Positions 9,339 to 18,559 of a stretch of DNA of 55,824 nucleotides are shown one piece after another; position 1 is the stretch's first letter, and each line of letters opens with the position of its first letter. Position numbers and translations under genes: made by a program. The stretch is from an uncultured Bacteroides sp. Its GTDB lineage: Bacteria > Bacteroidota > Bacteroidia > Chitinophagales > Chitinophagaceae. The DNA lies in NCBI GenBank assembly GCA_902168085.1, contig CABHOP010000007.1:1-55824 (forward strand), in the 5' to 3' direction. Below the pieces are notes generated by a model that had not been told where the DNA came from, did not search any database, and worked only from the letters and a program-made list of their open reading frames with translations.

Positions 9339-9794
9339 TCAAATCCGGTATTCGTTCGCCTTAAATTCTTCCACGCGTTTAGCAACCTCAGGATTGCTAA
9401 GAGCGATGATACGCGCCGCCATAACAGCCGCGTTGCGGGCACCGGCCTTACCTACAGCCAGCGTACCTACCGGTAGGCCTGCTGGCATTTGCACGATGCT
9501 GTACAAGGCATCTATACCACCTGACAAACCGCCATCCAGTGGTACACCCAATACAGGCAAAGATGTGTAGGCAGCACATACGCCGGGCAATGCTGCAGCC
9601 ATACCTGCCGCTGCTATCACCACGCCGTAGCCATTATCTTTTGCTGTTACCATCAGCTCGCGCACCTTATCGGGGTTGCGGTGTGCCGATGCTACGATCA
9701 TGTTGTTTTCGATGTTAAACCAATTCAGCCATTTTTGGCTTTCGCTCATTACGCTCTCGTCTGTAGCAGAGCCCATGATAATCAAAACTTTCAT
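9339..9794 (-). CDS. purE: N5-carboxyaminoimidazole ribonucleotide mutase
   Basis: A 151-residue class I PurE, slightly shorter than the usual 160-170. It moves the carboxyl group of N5-CAIR to give CAIR in purine synthesis. Visible motifs: the N-terminal nucleotide-binding start IIMGSATD, the active-site SAHRNPDK segment, the AGMAAALPG loop, GVPLDGGLSG, and the conserved QMPAGLPVGT stretch. purK is not adjacent. The start ATG at 9794 is unambiguous because the motif begins at residue 5. It lies upstream of phoH on the same strand. Confidence 0.95.
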   Translation of the reverse strand: MKVLIIMGSATDESVMSESQKWLNWFNIENNMIVASAHRNPDKVRELMVTAKDNGYGVVIAAAGMAAALPGVCAAYTSLPVLGVPLDGGLSGGIDALYSIVQMPAGLPVGTLAVGKAGARNAAVMAARIIALSNPEVAKRVEEFKANEYRI

Positions 9795-9956
9795 CTTAGT
9801 TTAATTATGAGTGTGTAAAAGTGAAAATATAAAATATCGTGCCGAGTCAACAGCTTTGTTATTAGTTATTTATCCCACAAATGTGTATATCTTTCTCAGG
9901 GTGTAGCAAGGTGTATAGATGAAAGTTAACTTTACCCTTCTTTACATTCACACTTC

Positions 9957-10772
9957 ATGTACACATTAAAGGATAAAGTAGTAGCCATCACGGGGGCTTC
10001 TTCGGGCATCGGGCTTGCACTTGCAGCTGAAGCCCTGAACCGTGGCGCAAAAATAGCGGTTTGTGCCCGCAATCTCGAAAAACTGCTGGCTTCTTTGCCA
10101 CAAAATTCCAATAAAGGGAATACACTGACTGTAGCAGCTGATGTTAGCAAAGAGGCGGACTGCAATAACTTCATACAAAGTGCCGTAGCAAAATGGGGCA
10201 GGGTAGACGTGCTGATAAATAATGCCGGCATCAGTATGCGTGCTATGTTTGAAGACCTGGATATAACGGTGCTGCGCGAATTGATGGACATCAACTTCTG
10301 GGGGACGGTGTATACTACCAAAGCTGCCGTCACTTCCATCAGGGAAAATAAAGGGGTAATAGTGGGTGTATCATCTATTGCCGGGTTTCGTGGTTTGCCT
10401 GCCCGCACAGGGTATTCGGCATCCAAATTTGCTATGCAAGGTTTCCTGGAGGGGTTGCGTACAGAACTGTTGCATACCGGCGCCCATGTAATGTGGGTTT
10501 CTCCCGGTTTTACGGCCAGCAATATCCGTAATGTAGCCCGTAGTGCTGATGGCAGCCAGCAGGGTGAGACACCGCTGGATGAAGGCAAACTAATGAGTGC
10601 AGAGCGATGCGCAGCGATAATATTAAATGGCGTGGAAAAGCGAAAACGCACCATTATCATGACATTGCAAGGAAAGCTTACCGTACTGATAAACAAGTTG
10701 TTACCGGGTTTGGCTGATAAGCTTGTTTTTAACCACTTTTTAATGGAGCCCAACTCGCCTTTAAAAAAATAA
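9957..10772 (+). CDS. Short-chain dehydrogenase/reductase (classical SDR)
   Basis: A 271-residue NAD(P)-dependent oxidoreductase. The cofactor loop TGASSGIG is at residues 12-19, NNAG follows near residue 92, and the catalytic YSASK (Tyr, Lys) follows a Ser-rich strand (GVSSIAG). The C-terminal region includes a hydrophobic stretch (LTVLINKLLPGLADKLVF) that may touch the membrane, as in DHRS7-type lipid or carbonyl reductases. The substrate is unknown. It is a single gene, divergent from purE. Confidence 0.9.
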   Translation: MYTLKDKVVAITGASSGIGLALAAEALNRGAKIAVCARNLEKLLASLPQNSNKGNTLTVAADVSKEADCNNFIQSAVAKWGRVDVLINNAGISMRAMFEDLDITVLRELMDINFWGTVYTTKAAVTSIRENKGVIVGVSSIAGFRGLPARTGYSASKFAMQGFLEGLRTELLHTGAHVMWVSPGFTASNIRNVARSADGSQQGETPLDEGKLMSAERCAAIILNGVEKRKRTIIMTLQGKLTVLINKLLPGLADKLVFNHFLMEPNSPLKK

Positions 10773-10875
10773 AGCTGTCTGTAATTAATGGTGTAATGTG
10801 TTTAATTACACGCCTGTGACGATTGGTTTTCGTAACTTTAAATAGCTTGATTTATTCATTACTAAATACCCACTT

Positions 10876-13188
10876 ATGAAGTACCCTTCCATTCTACTCT
10901 CTGCGCTATGCTTTTTCAGTCAATCGGCGCAAGCCCAATTTGCGCCCGGCCAGATATACCTGCAAGATCATTCTGTGAAGATATATGCTGGGGCTAAGGA
11001 AAAAAGCATGGCATGGTGTGGTGGTACCAACAACCCTCAGGTTTCCATGGCCGATCTAAATAAGGATGGCATTAAAGACCTGATCATCTATGATAAAGAC
11101 CAGATGGGTAACAGCCCTAAAACCTTCATTAATGAAAGTGCAGTACCCGGTAGCCCCAAGTATGTTTATCGCCCTGAATACGAAGCGAATTTCCCACCTG
11201 TAAATGATTACCTGAAGATAGTAGACTATAACCGTGATGGCGTACCGGATATGGTGCATCGTGGCGCTTATGGCATTACCCCATATAAAGGTGTTTATAA
11301 TGACAACAACCAGTTGACCTTTGATAGGATAAAATTCAGAAGGGACCCTGTGAATGGTGATATGGAAGGGTTGTGGTATTTCCTGAAAAATTCGGGTATG
11401 ATCAATGCTTATGTATCGCCGGGTGATATACCTACAATTGGCGATCTGGATGGTGACCAGGATCTTGACTTCTTATCATATGATATAAACGGTGTTTTTA
11501 TTGCGTTTTACAGAGGTTGCCAGGTAGAGGAAAGTAAAATAACAGATAGTATTCCTATATGCGTAAAAGATAATTGCTGGGGAAAAACTGCTCAAGGGTA
11601 TGAAAGGGCACTACGATTGGCTTGGGACTGCTCTTCATCAACTTTTGGTACTACTTGTAAAGGTTGCGATGCGCCGGATGAAGGTAGCGGCAATAAAACT
11701 ACACATAGTGGTAACACACTTTGCATGATAGACTATGATGGCGATGGAGATATGGACATACTGAATGGTAACGTATCATTCTCTGAACTGCAGTTAACTA
11801 TCAACGGTAAAAAAGATTTGAATTACCCGATTGATACCATCATACACCAGGATACCGTATGGAACTCTCATGATGGACATGAATTGCATATGACCACTTT
11901 CCCAATGGCATTTTGGGAAGACATAGATAATGATGGTGACCGGGATATTTTGGTGGCACCATTTGCAGAAGGATCTGAAAATTACAGGTGCCTTGCTTAT
12001 TTCAAAAATATAGGTAATGATGCCAGTCCCAACTTCCGTTACCAGATGGATTCATTGTTTATAGAAGATATGATAGATATTGGTACGGGCTCTTCTCCTT
12101 ATTTCTACGATTATAATAAAGATGGGAAGCCAGACCTGCTTATTGGTTCTGATGGTTACTACCAGGCAGATGGCAGCCTGCGTACAAGTGTGACTTATTA
12201 TGAGAATACCAGCACTACTAATAACCCGAGGTTCGACCTGCGAACTACTGACTTCCTTAACATGGATACTCTGAATATCCGCGGTGCAGCTATGGCAATA
12301 GGCGACCTGGATGGCGATGGCAAAGATGACCTGGTAATAGGCAAGAATGACGGCACACTGATGATTTATAAGAACAGTGCTACAACAGGTACTGCTACAC
12401 CGGAATGGTATCAACCGGTAATTATGCGCGATGCAGGTTCGGCGATTATAGATGTAGGAGATTATGCAGCTCCTGTTATCTATGACATTAATAATGATGG
12501 TAAAAAAGACTTAATTATCGGCAGCCAAATAGGCAAGCTGTGGTATTATAAGAATATAGGTACCCTGCTGGGTGTAGCAAACCTGCAAAAAATAACAGAT
12601 ACGCTGGGAGGTGTTATTATAAAAGAGAAGAACCAGTTGTACACTTATGTAATGCCGTATATTGGTAAAATAGATGATAGTGGTAAAGATTACCTGTTAA
12701 TAGGTAGCCGGAATGGTATACTGTATAAATATGATGGCCTGGCAGGGGGCAAAACCACAGGCTACAAAAGGGTAGATTCATTTTATAGCAATATAAAAGT
12801 GCGCGAGCGCGCTGCGCCTGCAGTAGCGGATATAGATGGCAACGGTATGTATGATATGGTAATAGGAAATACCTTGGGTGGTGTAAACCTGTACAGGCAG
12901 TTCTTTAATGTAGGGGTAGATGACAGGTCATTTACAAACGGTGATGTAAAAGTATATCCTAACCCTGCCAGCGATATGATAAATGTTTCATGGACTTCAA
13001 ACATTGCCGCATCTGATGTGGAAGTGAGCATAGTGTCAATAACAGGGCAGAAGATATGGACGGCTACAGCAAAACAAGGTACCAGCTCTGTACAGATAAA
13101 TACTACAGGTATATCAAGCGGTGTGTACTACTGCATTGTACGCTCAGCAGGCAACCAGTCTGTAACACCGGTAAGCATAGTAAAATAA
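10876..13188 (+). CDS. FG-GAP/VCBS repeat protein secreted by the type IX system
   Basis: A 770-residue secreted protein. A signal peptide (to AQAQ) is followed by a series of calcium-loop repeats of the D-x-D/N-x-D-G-x-x-D type; I count nine, for example DLNKDGIKDL, DYNRDGVPDM, DLDGDQDLDF, DIDNDGDRDI, DLDGDGKDDL and DINNDGKKDL. These are FG-GAP/VCBS blades that would build a beta-propeller stabilised by calcium. A Cys-rich insert (CQVEE to CKGCD) lies near residues 215-270. The C-terminal 75 residues (VKVYPNPASD to SIVK) are a T9SS type A sorting domain, so it should be exported and anchored on, or released from, the cell surface. It may act in adhesion; the partner is unknown. Confidence 0.9.
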   Translation: MKYPSILLSALCFFSQSAQAQFAPGQIYLQDHSVKIYAGAKEKSMAWCGGTNNPQVSMADLNKDGIKDLIIYDKDQMGNSPKTFINESAVPGSPKYVYRPEYEANFPPVNDYLKIVDYNRDGVPDMVHRGAYGITPYKGVYNDNNQLTFDRIKFRRDPVNGDMEGLWYFLKNSGMINAYVSPGDIPTIGDLDGDQDLDFLSYDINGVFIAFYRGCQVEESKITDSIPICVKDNCWGKTAQGYERALRLAWDCSSSTFGTTCKGCDAPDEGSGNKTTHSGNTLCMIDYDGDGDMDILNGNVSFSELQLTINGKKDLNYPIDTIIHQDTVWNSHDGHELHMTTFPMAFWEDIDNDGDRDILVAPFAEGSENYRCLAYFKNIGNDASPNFRYQMDSLFIEDMIDIGTGSSPYFYDYNKDGKPDLLIGSDGYYQADGSLRTSVTYYENTSTTNNPRFDLRTTDFLNMDTLNIRGAAMAIGDLDGDGKDDLVIGKNDGTLMIYKNSATTGTATPEWYQPVIMRDAGSAIIDVGDYAAPVIYDINNDGKKDLIIGSQIGKLWYYKNIGTLLGVANLQKITDTLGGVIIKEKNQLYTYVMPYIGKIDDSGKDYLLIGSRNGILYKYDGLAGGKTTGYKRVDSFYSNIKVRERAAPAVADIDGNGMYDMVIGNTLGGVNLYRQFFNVGVDDRSFTNGDVKVYPNPASDMINVSWTSNIAASDVEVSIVSITGQKIWTATAKQGTSSVQINTTGISSGVYYCIVRSAGNQSVTPVSIVK

Positions 13189-13227
13189 TAATGTAAATAC
13201 GAAGCTAAGAACCCACAACAAAAAGAG

Positions 13228-13251
13228 TAGCCCCGGCATTTGCCGGGGCTA
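13228..13251. terminator. Bidirectional hairpin terminator
   Basis: A perfect GC-rich stem (TAGCCCCGGC with GCCGGGGCTA) and short loop lie between the convergent FG-GAP gene and rplY. Confidence 0.8.
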
Positions 13252-13283
13252 ACTATTATCCAGATATTTTGAAGGGAAGAATG

Positions 13284-13868
13284 TTATTTCTTGCCTTTTG
13301 TTTCTGTGTTCTCTGCTTGTTTCAGGGCACGTGTCATTACTACAGATGCTACAGGAATACGAGGAGAGTTCATGATCTCAATGTTTTCAGCTTTCACATC
13401 TTCAACGCGTACGTTACCGTTCAGTTGCAAGCTTTCAATGTTTACCTCGATGTTTTCAGACAGGAATTTAGGATAAGTGCGCACTTTCAGGCTCTTAACT
13501 TTTACTTCCAGGCGACCACCGGCTTTAACACCTTCTGGCTGACCTACAAATTTCAGTGGCAGGTTAGCAACAACCTTTTTGTCTTCCACCAGTTCCAGCA
13601 GGTCTACGTGGCTCAGTTCGTCTGTCAGTACATCAAACTGCAGGTCTTTCAGAATGCAGTTGTAAGTTTTACCATCAACTGATACTTCAGCCAATTGGAA
13701 ATCCGGAGTGTACACCAGCGGACGGAAACTTATGTTTGGTGCGCTGAAATGGATAGTTTCTTTACCGCCATAGATTACAGCAGGAACATCACCTTCAGAA
13801 CGAACTTTGCGGGTAGCTTTTTTACCGTGTTCGCTTCTGCTTTTACCTTCAATTTTTACACTTTTCAT
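13284..13868 (-). CDS. rplY: 50S ribosomal protein L25 (TL5/CTC form)
   Basis: A 194-residue protein of the long L25/CTC type, binding 5S rRNA. The N-terminal L25 domain (residues 1-90) shows GKKATRKVRSEGDVPAVIYGG and CILKDLQFDVLTDELSHVDL. The C-terminal TL5 domain covers about 95-180. The Lys/Glu-rich tail ends in KGKK. In Bacteroidota this gene commonly sits just downstream of prs, as it does here (150 bases away on the same strand), so the two probably share an operon. Confidence 0.96.
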   Translation of the reverse strand: MKSVKIEGKSRSEHGKKATRKVRSEGDVPAVIYGGKETIHFSAPNISFRPLVYTPDFQLAEVSVDGKTYNCILKDLQFDVLTDELSHVDLLELVEDKKVVANLPLKFVGQPEGVKAGGRLEVKVKSLKVRTYPKFLSENIEVNIESLQLNGNVRVEDVKAENIEIMNSPRIPVASVVMTRALKQAENTETKGKK

Positions 13869-14020
13869 TTTTAGTGTTTTGTTCTTTCAACACCGTGCGT
13901 ATACCCGTCAAACATACGGACGTTGAAATGGTAGTTAATAATTAAGGTGTCGGCATTTGTGCCGGACAGGTTTTTTTGTTTAAACAGTCGTTATAATGAA
14001 TAAGCTGATTGGTAATCAAC

Positions 14021-14962
14021 CTATTTCTTATTATGAATAAATAAAGAGCTGATAGACTTGTTCTCAAATGTATTGCGGATGGCAATTGCAAAAAGTTCTG
14101 CCGTTGGCAATACTTTTATTTTAGAACATTCTCCTTTCAGCGGGATGGTATCGCATACTACCAGTTCCTCAAGCTCTGAATTCTGGATGTTTTCGTATGC
14201 TTTGCCACTTAGTACCGGGTGTGTACAGAAGGCGCGTACAGACAATGCACCACGCTCTTTCAATATTGCAGCCGATTTGCTGAGGGTGCCGGCCGTATCG
14301 CAGATGTCATCTATCAATACTACGTGCCTGCCGCTTACATCGCCTATCACCGTCATAGCAGCTATCTCGTTGGCGCGTTTGCGTTGCTTATCACATATTA
14401 CCATGTCCACCTCAAAATACTTGGCCACTTCGCGCACCCTGTTGGTACTACCCACGTCGGGGGACGCAAAGATAAGGTTTTCCATCTTAAGTTTTTCGAT
14501 ATATGGGATAAATATTGCCGATGCGTCCAGGTGGTCCACAGGTATATCAAAGAAACCTTGTATTTGAGGGGCGTGCAGATCCATAGTCATTACACGGTCT
14601 GCCCCGGCAGTAGTCAGCAGGTTAGCCACCAATTTCGATGCGATAGAAACCCTTGGTTTATCCTTTCTATCCTGGCGGGCAAAGCCAAAGTAAGGGATAA
14701 CTGCCGTGATATAACCCGCAGAAGCGCGGCGTGCAGCATCTATCATCATCAACAGTTCCATCAGGTTGTCTGACGGTGCAAATGTTGACTGGACGAGGAA
14801 AACATAATCGCCGCGAATAGATTCCTGGTATACAGGTTGAAATTCGCCATCGCTAAACTTCTGTATGGTAAGACTACCTAACTTTTTACCAAAAGATTTA
14901 GCTATCTGCTCGGCCAGGTAAGTAGAACCGGTGCCTGAGAATATCTTTACGGAAGGCTGCAT
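14021..14962 (-). CDS. prs: Ribose-phosphate pyrophosphokinase
   Basis: A 313-residue PRPP synthetase, the usual length from the ATG at 14962 (an ATG nine codons upstream is less likely because homologs start at VKIFSGTGS). It makes PRPP from ribose 5-phosphate and ATP for nucleotide, His and Trp synthesis. Seen are the class I features: KFSDGEF, the flexible ATP loop RQDRKDKPR, the MDLHAPQIQGFF region, and the PRPP-binding VVLIDDICDTAGT. It precedes rplY on the same strand, a pairing known from this phylum. Confidence 0.97.
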   Translation of the reverse strand: MQPSVKIFSGTGSTYLAEQIAKSFGKKLGSLTIQKFSDGEFQPVYQESIRGDYVFLVQSTFAPSDNLMELLMMIDAARRASAGYITAVIPYFGFARQDRKDKPRVSIASKLVANLLTTAGADRVMTMDLHAPQIQGFFDIPVDHLDASAIFIPYIEKLKMENLIFASPDVGSTNRVREVAKYFEVDMVICDKQRKRANEIAAMTVIGDVSGRHVVLIDDICDTAGTLSKSAAILKERGALSVRAFCTHPVLSGKAYENIQNSELEELVVCDTIPLKGECSKIKVLPTAELFAIAIRNTFENKSISSLFIHNKK

Positions 14963-15169
14963 GAAATTTTTTTGGGAATTGGAGTGCAAAAATAATGAAA
15001 CCCATCGGTTATCAAAGCAGAAATATTAACGAACACATAAAATAAACTTTCAAATAATTTTGAAAATATGATAATGTTCAATGGTGAAGCGGCATGAGCT
15101 TATAAAATGACGATGAAGTATTGATATAAGTATAACAAAAACACAGGTGGTTTAATGCAGGCAGCACCT

Positions 15170-15177
15170 TACCTTTG
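15170..15177 (+). promoter_or_regulatory. Candidate -7 promoter element of the OsmC gene
   Basis: TACCTTTG matches the Bacteroidota -7 consensus TAnnTTTG and ends 28 bases before the chosen start at 15206. It supports that start over the upstream in-frame ATG at 15155, which would lie outside the transcript. Confidence 0.5.
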
Positions 15178-15205
15178 GAGCCTAACAAAAACGACGTCTA
15201 CATTT

Positions 15206-15616
15206 ATGAAACGTAACGCTACTGCCGTATGGAACGGCTCAGGAAAAGAAGGTAATGGTACTTTGAGCACACAAAGCACTGTATTGAGCAATGCACAATA
15301 TTCTTACAAAACAAGGTTTGAAGACGGTGTGGGTACTAATCCTGAAGAACTGATGGCAGCAGCACATGCAGGCTGTTTCAGCATGAAGCTGGCATTTATA
15401 TTGGCCGGTGCAGGTTTCACAGCTGAAGAAATACATACAGATTGTGCTATAACACTGGATAACGGTGCCATTACTAAAAGTGAGCTGACACTGAAAGCTA
15501 AAATACCGGGTATTACTCCTGAACAATTTCAGGAATGCGCTGCTGATGCTAAGGCAAACTGCCCTGTTTCTAAGGCATACAATTGTGAAATAACACTGGA
15601 TGCTTCATTGGTTTAA
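15206..15616 (+). CDS. OsmC family peroxiredoxin
   Basis: A 136-residue OsmC-type thiol peroxidase that reduces organic hydroperoxides. The two reactive cysteines are visible: Cys57 in MAAAHAGCFSM and Cys119 in KANCPVSKAY. The N-terminal NPEELMAAAH wording places it in the OsmC rather than the Ohr branch. The start ATG at 15206 follows a good promoter element; the frame is open for another 17 codons upstream. It is a single gene closed by a strong hairpin. Confidence 0.93.
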   Translation: MKRNATAVWNGSGKEGNGTLSTQSTVLSNAQYSYKTRFEDGVGTNPEELMAAAHAGCFSMKLAFILAGAGFTAEEIHTDCAITLDNGAITKSELTLKAKIPGITPEQFQECAADAKANCPVSKAYNCEITLDASLV

Positions 15617-15640
15617 GCTAAACCCAAACAGATATTTACA

Positions 15641-15670
15641 AAAAACCGTCACGACCGTGACGGTTTTTTT
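15641..15670 (+). terminator. Rho-independent terminator of the OsmC gene
   Basis: A 12-base stem (AAAAACCGTCAC with GTGACGGTTTTT) with a GACC loop and a T-run, 25 bases past the stop codon. Confidence 0.9.
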
Positions 15671-15836
15671 ATATGGGAAGAACTATATATGCAATTGTAA
15701 AACAAGCGATAATAGTTTAAATAAAATAATTTAGAAAAAATGATGATATAAATCACTCGTAGCATCGGAAAACCATCCGATATTGCGCTCCAAATCCCCT
15801 CTTGAATCGTATATGTATTACCGTTCTTTCGCCAGC

Positions 15837-16448
15837 ATGAACATTGCTATAATAGGTAATGGGCGCATTAATGAATCGTTGGCAATAGGCCTGGCAGCAT
15901 CGGGCCACCATGTATGGGTAGGCAGCACTAAGGATGCTATGGCCTACAACAATTTCCTCTACAACTTTTACGATATTCAGCATGTAAGCATAGAAGAAGC
16001 AGCCACTGCCTGCGATATCATCTTTATTGCTACAGAGGAAAGTGAAGTGAGGGAAATAGCTTACCGGGTAGATGATGTGAAGCAGAAAGTAGTGATAGAC
16101 TGCACCAGCTTTTATGAAACAACAGGGCCGGCCAGTAATACATTGAGTGCTATAAAAGCTATTACAGGCTCGCAACGCATTGTAAAGTGTTATAGCTGTA
16201 ATGGCTGTGAAACATTTTCCAGTCGGCTATTAAAGAAAGATGCTATGGATATTTTTCTGGCGGGTGATGATGTGCGCAGCAAACAGATAGCAAAGGTGAT
16301 GTTTGACAACCTTGGTTTTAACGAATGTTACGACTTTGGGGGAGAAGATATGGTGCCTAAGCTGGATGCAATGACAGCATCGTGGCACAACCTGGGCCTT
16401 GATAAAATACCAGGAACAGCTATACAACTGGCGCTTATCAGGAAATAG
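15837..16448 (+). CDS. NADP oxidoreductase, coenzyme F420-dependent-like Rossmann protein
   Basis: A 203-residue protein starting at ATG 15837, directly at a Rossmann core (NIAIIGNGRINESLAIGLAASGH). The fold matches the NADPH-dependent F420 reductase/pyrroline-carboxylate-reductase-like family: a strand of acidic/aliphatic residues, DIIFIATEESEVREIA, then VVIDCTSFYE. The loop is GNGxxxx rather than the more usual GxGxxG, so cofactor preference is uncertain. Bacteroidota generally lack F420, so NADP is the likely cofactor and the substrate is unknown. Its stop codon abuts the stop codon of the convergent LutA-like gene with no spacer. Confidence 0.75.
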   Translation: MNIAIIGNGRINESLAIGLAASGHHVWVGSTKDAMAYNNFLYNFYDIQHVSIEEAATACDIIFIATEESEVREIAYRVDDVKQKVVIDCTSFYETTGPASNTLSAIKAITGSQRIVKCYSCNGCETFSSRLLKKDAMDIFLAGDDVRSKQIAKVMFDNLGFNECYDFGGEDMVPKLDAMTASWHNLGLDKIPGTAIQLALIRK

Positions 16449-17174
16449 TTACTCCCAACCATTTGCCAGCACATCGGCAATGTGCATTGTTTGTATCGGC
16501 AGGTTATTTTTGCTGATGTAGCCCTGCATATGCATCATGCACGATACATCGGTCGTTATCATATACTGAGCGCCGGTTTCCAATGCACTTTGCACTTTGG
16601 TTTGTGCCATACCAAGTGATATAGGCTCATACTTTACTGCAAAGGTGCCACCGAAGCCACAGCAGGTTTCGCATTCCTTCATTTCTACCAGCTCCAGCCC
16701 TTTTACATTTTGTAATAGCCGGCGTGGCCCTGCTTTGATGCTGCATTCGCGTAAGGCACCGCAGGCATCGTGGTACGTTGCTCTACCCGGCATCACAGCG
16801 CCTACGTCATCTATCTTTAGCACATCGGTAAGAAACTCTGTGAATTCGTACATGTTATTGCGCACCTTATTGCTTAGCAGGTGCTCGGTGCTGTTTTCCA
16901 GCATCTTGCTGTAATAGTTCCGCACAAAGCCTGTGCAGGAGCCGCTGGGGCCAACAATGTATCCAACACCATCAAAATCGTGCAAGAATTTTTGTGCCAC
17001 TGCCTTGGTATCTTCCCAATAACCAGCATTGAAGGCCGGTTGTCCGCAACAGGTTTGCTTGTTGTTATAGCTTACCTCGCAGCCCAGCTTTTCCAAAATC
17101 TTTACCATGTTCATACCCGTTTGTGGGTACAACTGGTCTACAAAGCAGGGAATGAAAAGCTGAACTTTAGGCAT
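16449..17174 (-). CDS. Cysteine-rich (CCG-domain) iron-sulfur protein, LutA/YkgE-like
   Basis: A 241-residue protein with two CCG domains, each ending in a CCG-type motif: QTCCGQPAFN near residue 42 and CETCCGFGGTF near residue 192, plus PCFVDQLYPQTG at the start and HDACGALRE mid-protein. This is the layout of LutA/YkgE, a subunit of the L-lactate oxidation complex, related to glycolate oxidase subunit F and heterodisulfide reductase subunit B. The usual partners LutB and LutC are not in this window, so the substrate is unproven. The tail gene ends flush against the convergent oxidoreductase. Confidence 0.88.
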   Translation of the reverse strand: MPKVQLFIPCFVDQLYPQTGMNMVKILEKLGCEVSYNNKQTCCGQPAFNAGYWEDTKAVAQKFLHDFDGVGYIVGPSGSCTGFVRNYYSKMLENSTEHLLSNKVRNNMYEFTEFLTDVLKIDDVGAVMPGRATYHDACGALRECSIKAGPRRLLQNVKGLELVEMKECETCCGFGGTFAVKYEPISLGMAQTKVQSALETGAQYMITTDVSCMMHMQGYISKNNLPIQTMHIADVLANGWE

Positions 17175-17203
17175 TGCAAGAGGAGGATTTACGGCTAATA
17201 TAA

Positions 17204-17716
17204 TTAATTTGTTGTGTGCTTTAAGTTGCGGCTGTTTTGTATCATTTTCAGGGCAGCAATGGCCGCTTCTTCACCTTTGTGGCCGTGTATGCCACCCAGT
17301 CTTTCCCAGGCTTGTGCCTCATTTTCCAGCGTCAGTACGCCAAATATAACAGGTATAGGCAGTGTCAGGTTAAGTTGCGTGATGCCCTCTGTTACCGCTT
17401 TGCATACATAATCGAAATGCGGGGTACCGCCGCGTATCACTGTGCCGAATGCGATGATAGCTTCGGGGGCATTTTCTTTAGTATGATAATGTTCCCATAT
17501 CTGTTTGCAGGCAAAAGGAATCTCGAAGGCACCGGGTACGATGGTTTTGTGTACGATGTGCGTATGGAACTCTTTTGCGACTTTTTCGCAACCATGTACC
17601 AGCTCATTGATGATAGGCTCATTCCATTCGGTATATACAATGGCTACACGTGGTGTTTGTAATGTGCTCAGGGCATTGGTATTGAGCAGGGAAGTGCTAT
17701 TGGATGATTGTGCCAT
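17204..17716 (-). CDS. ribH: 6,7-dimethyl-8-ribityllumazine synthase
   Basis: A 170-residue lumazine synthase, the penultimate step of riboflavin synthesis. Visible are YTEWNEPI near the pyrimidine pocket, VPGAFEIPFACKQ, AFGTVIRGGTPHFDYVC with the catalytic His region, and PVIFGVLTLENEAQAWER. Length fits the family. It is 29 bases upstream of the LutA-like gene on the same strand. A terminator-like hairpin with a U-rich tail sits only 12 bases before its ATG, which is unusual (see findings). Confidence 0.96.
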   Translation of the reverse strand: MAQSSNSTSLLNTNALSTLQTPRVAIVYTEWNEPIINELVHGCEKVAKEFHTHIVHKTIVPGAFEIPFACKQIWEHYHTKENAPEAIIAFGTVIRGGTPHFDYVCKAVTEGITQLNLTLPIPVIFGVLTLENEAQAWERLGGIHGHKGEEAAIAALKMIQNSRNLKHTTN

Positions 17717-17727
17717 AAAAATAAAAA

Positions 17728-17759
17728 TCCCCTTTTTGCCCGTAAAGGTAAAAAGGGGA
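17728..17759 (-). terminator. Terminator or attenuator directly upstream of ribH
   Basis: On the minus strand a 12-base stem (pairing 17758-17747 with 17740-17729, one G-U) with a 6-base loop is followed by an AUUUUUAUUUUU tract that runs into the ribH start codon. It may end the TPR transcript or regulate ribH. Confidence 0.65.
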
Positions 17760-17778
17760 GGTTAAAAAGAGTTAGATA

Positions 17779-18474
17779 TTAATCGTGTTCGCCAAGACGT
17801 CCCAGGTATTTTTCAATATCGCGGGCTTGCATGCTTTGCGGATACTCGTCTTTTACTTGCTGATAGTATTTTTTGGCAGCAGCTGTATTATTGTTCAGCT
17901 CTTCTGCCAGGCCCAGACGAAACAGGTATAATGGTGTCAGCATCATATCGTCTTTGTTGGCTATGGCTTTTTCGTATGCGCTTATGGCTTTTTTAGTGTT
18001 GTTGTTTTCCATATATGCATCGCCCAGTGCACCTGCAGCAGCATAAGTAACCAGTGAACCGCGGCCATCGAAATCTTCCAGGTGTTTAATGGCATTTTTA
18101 GCATCGCCCATGTTCAGGTAGCAAATACCTGCATAGTAGTGGCAAAGGTTTGCAGTAGGTGTACCGTTGTATTTCTTCATTATTTTCAGGAAGCCCAGGT
18201 GCTGTCCATCGCCATTCAGCGCTTTGTTCAGGGAGTCTGCTTCAAAATAGCGCTGTGCAAAAGAAATAGCAGTAGCAGCTTTTGTATTGCGTGGTTCGCT
18301 ATACAGTTTGGTATAAGCAAAGTAACCCACTACAGCAGCTAATACTACTGTAATGATGGTATTGATGCGCTTTTTGTTGTTTTCATACATGCCCATCACA
18401 TTGTTAAGGGCTTTGGTATCCTCAATGGTAGTTTCTTTTGCTACGTTGGGGTTATTTCTTACTGTATTTGCCAT
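17779..18474 (-). CDS. Membrane-anchored tetratricopeptide repeat protein (YfgM-like)
   Basis: A 231-residue protein. After a basic/polar start there is one membrane helix (INTIITVVLAAVVGYFAYTKL, about residues 37-57), then a soluble TPR domain with repeats around LCHYYAGICYLNMGDAKNAIKHL, AAGALGDAYMENNNTKKAISAY and LFRLGLAEELNNNTAAAKKYY. It ends in YLGRLGEHD. The layout matches YfgM/BamD-type TPR chaperones that face the periplasm. It is upstream of ribH; the hairpin between them suggests separate transcripts. Confidence 0.85.
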   Translation of the reverse strand: MANTVRNNPNVAKETTIEDTKALNNVMGMYENNKKRINTIITVVLAAVVGYFAYTKLYSEPRNTKAATAISFAQRYFEADSLNKALNGDGQHLGFLKIMKKYNGTPTANLCHYYAGICYLNMGDAKNAIKHLEDFDGRGSLVTYAAAGALGDAYMENNNTKKAISAYEKAIANKDDMMLTPLYLFRLGLAEELNNNTAAAKKYYQQVKDEYPQSMQARDIEKYLGRLGEHD

Positions 18475-18559
18475 TTAGGTATTTATAAATTTTACTATTT
18501 ACTGTGATTGGGGGCTTAAAATAAGCCGTTTCTTTTAAAGTTGCTCTTTTTCAGCAGAT

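Noticed and set aside
9269-9442. N-terminal extension of PhoH into purE
   Set aside because: It would overlap purE and lacks homology; the TTG at 9268 gives the family N-terminus.
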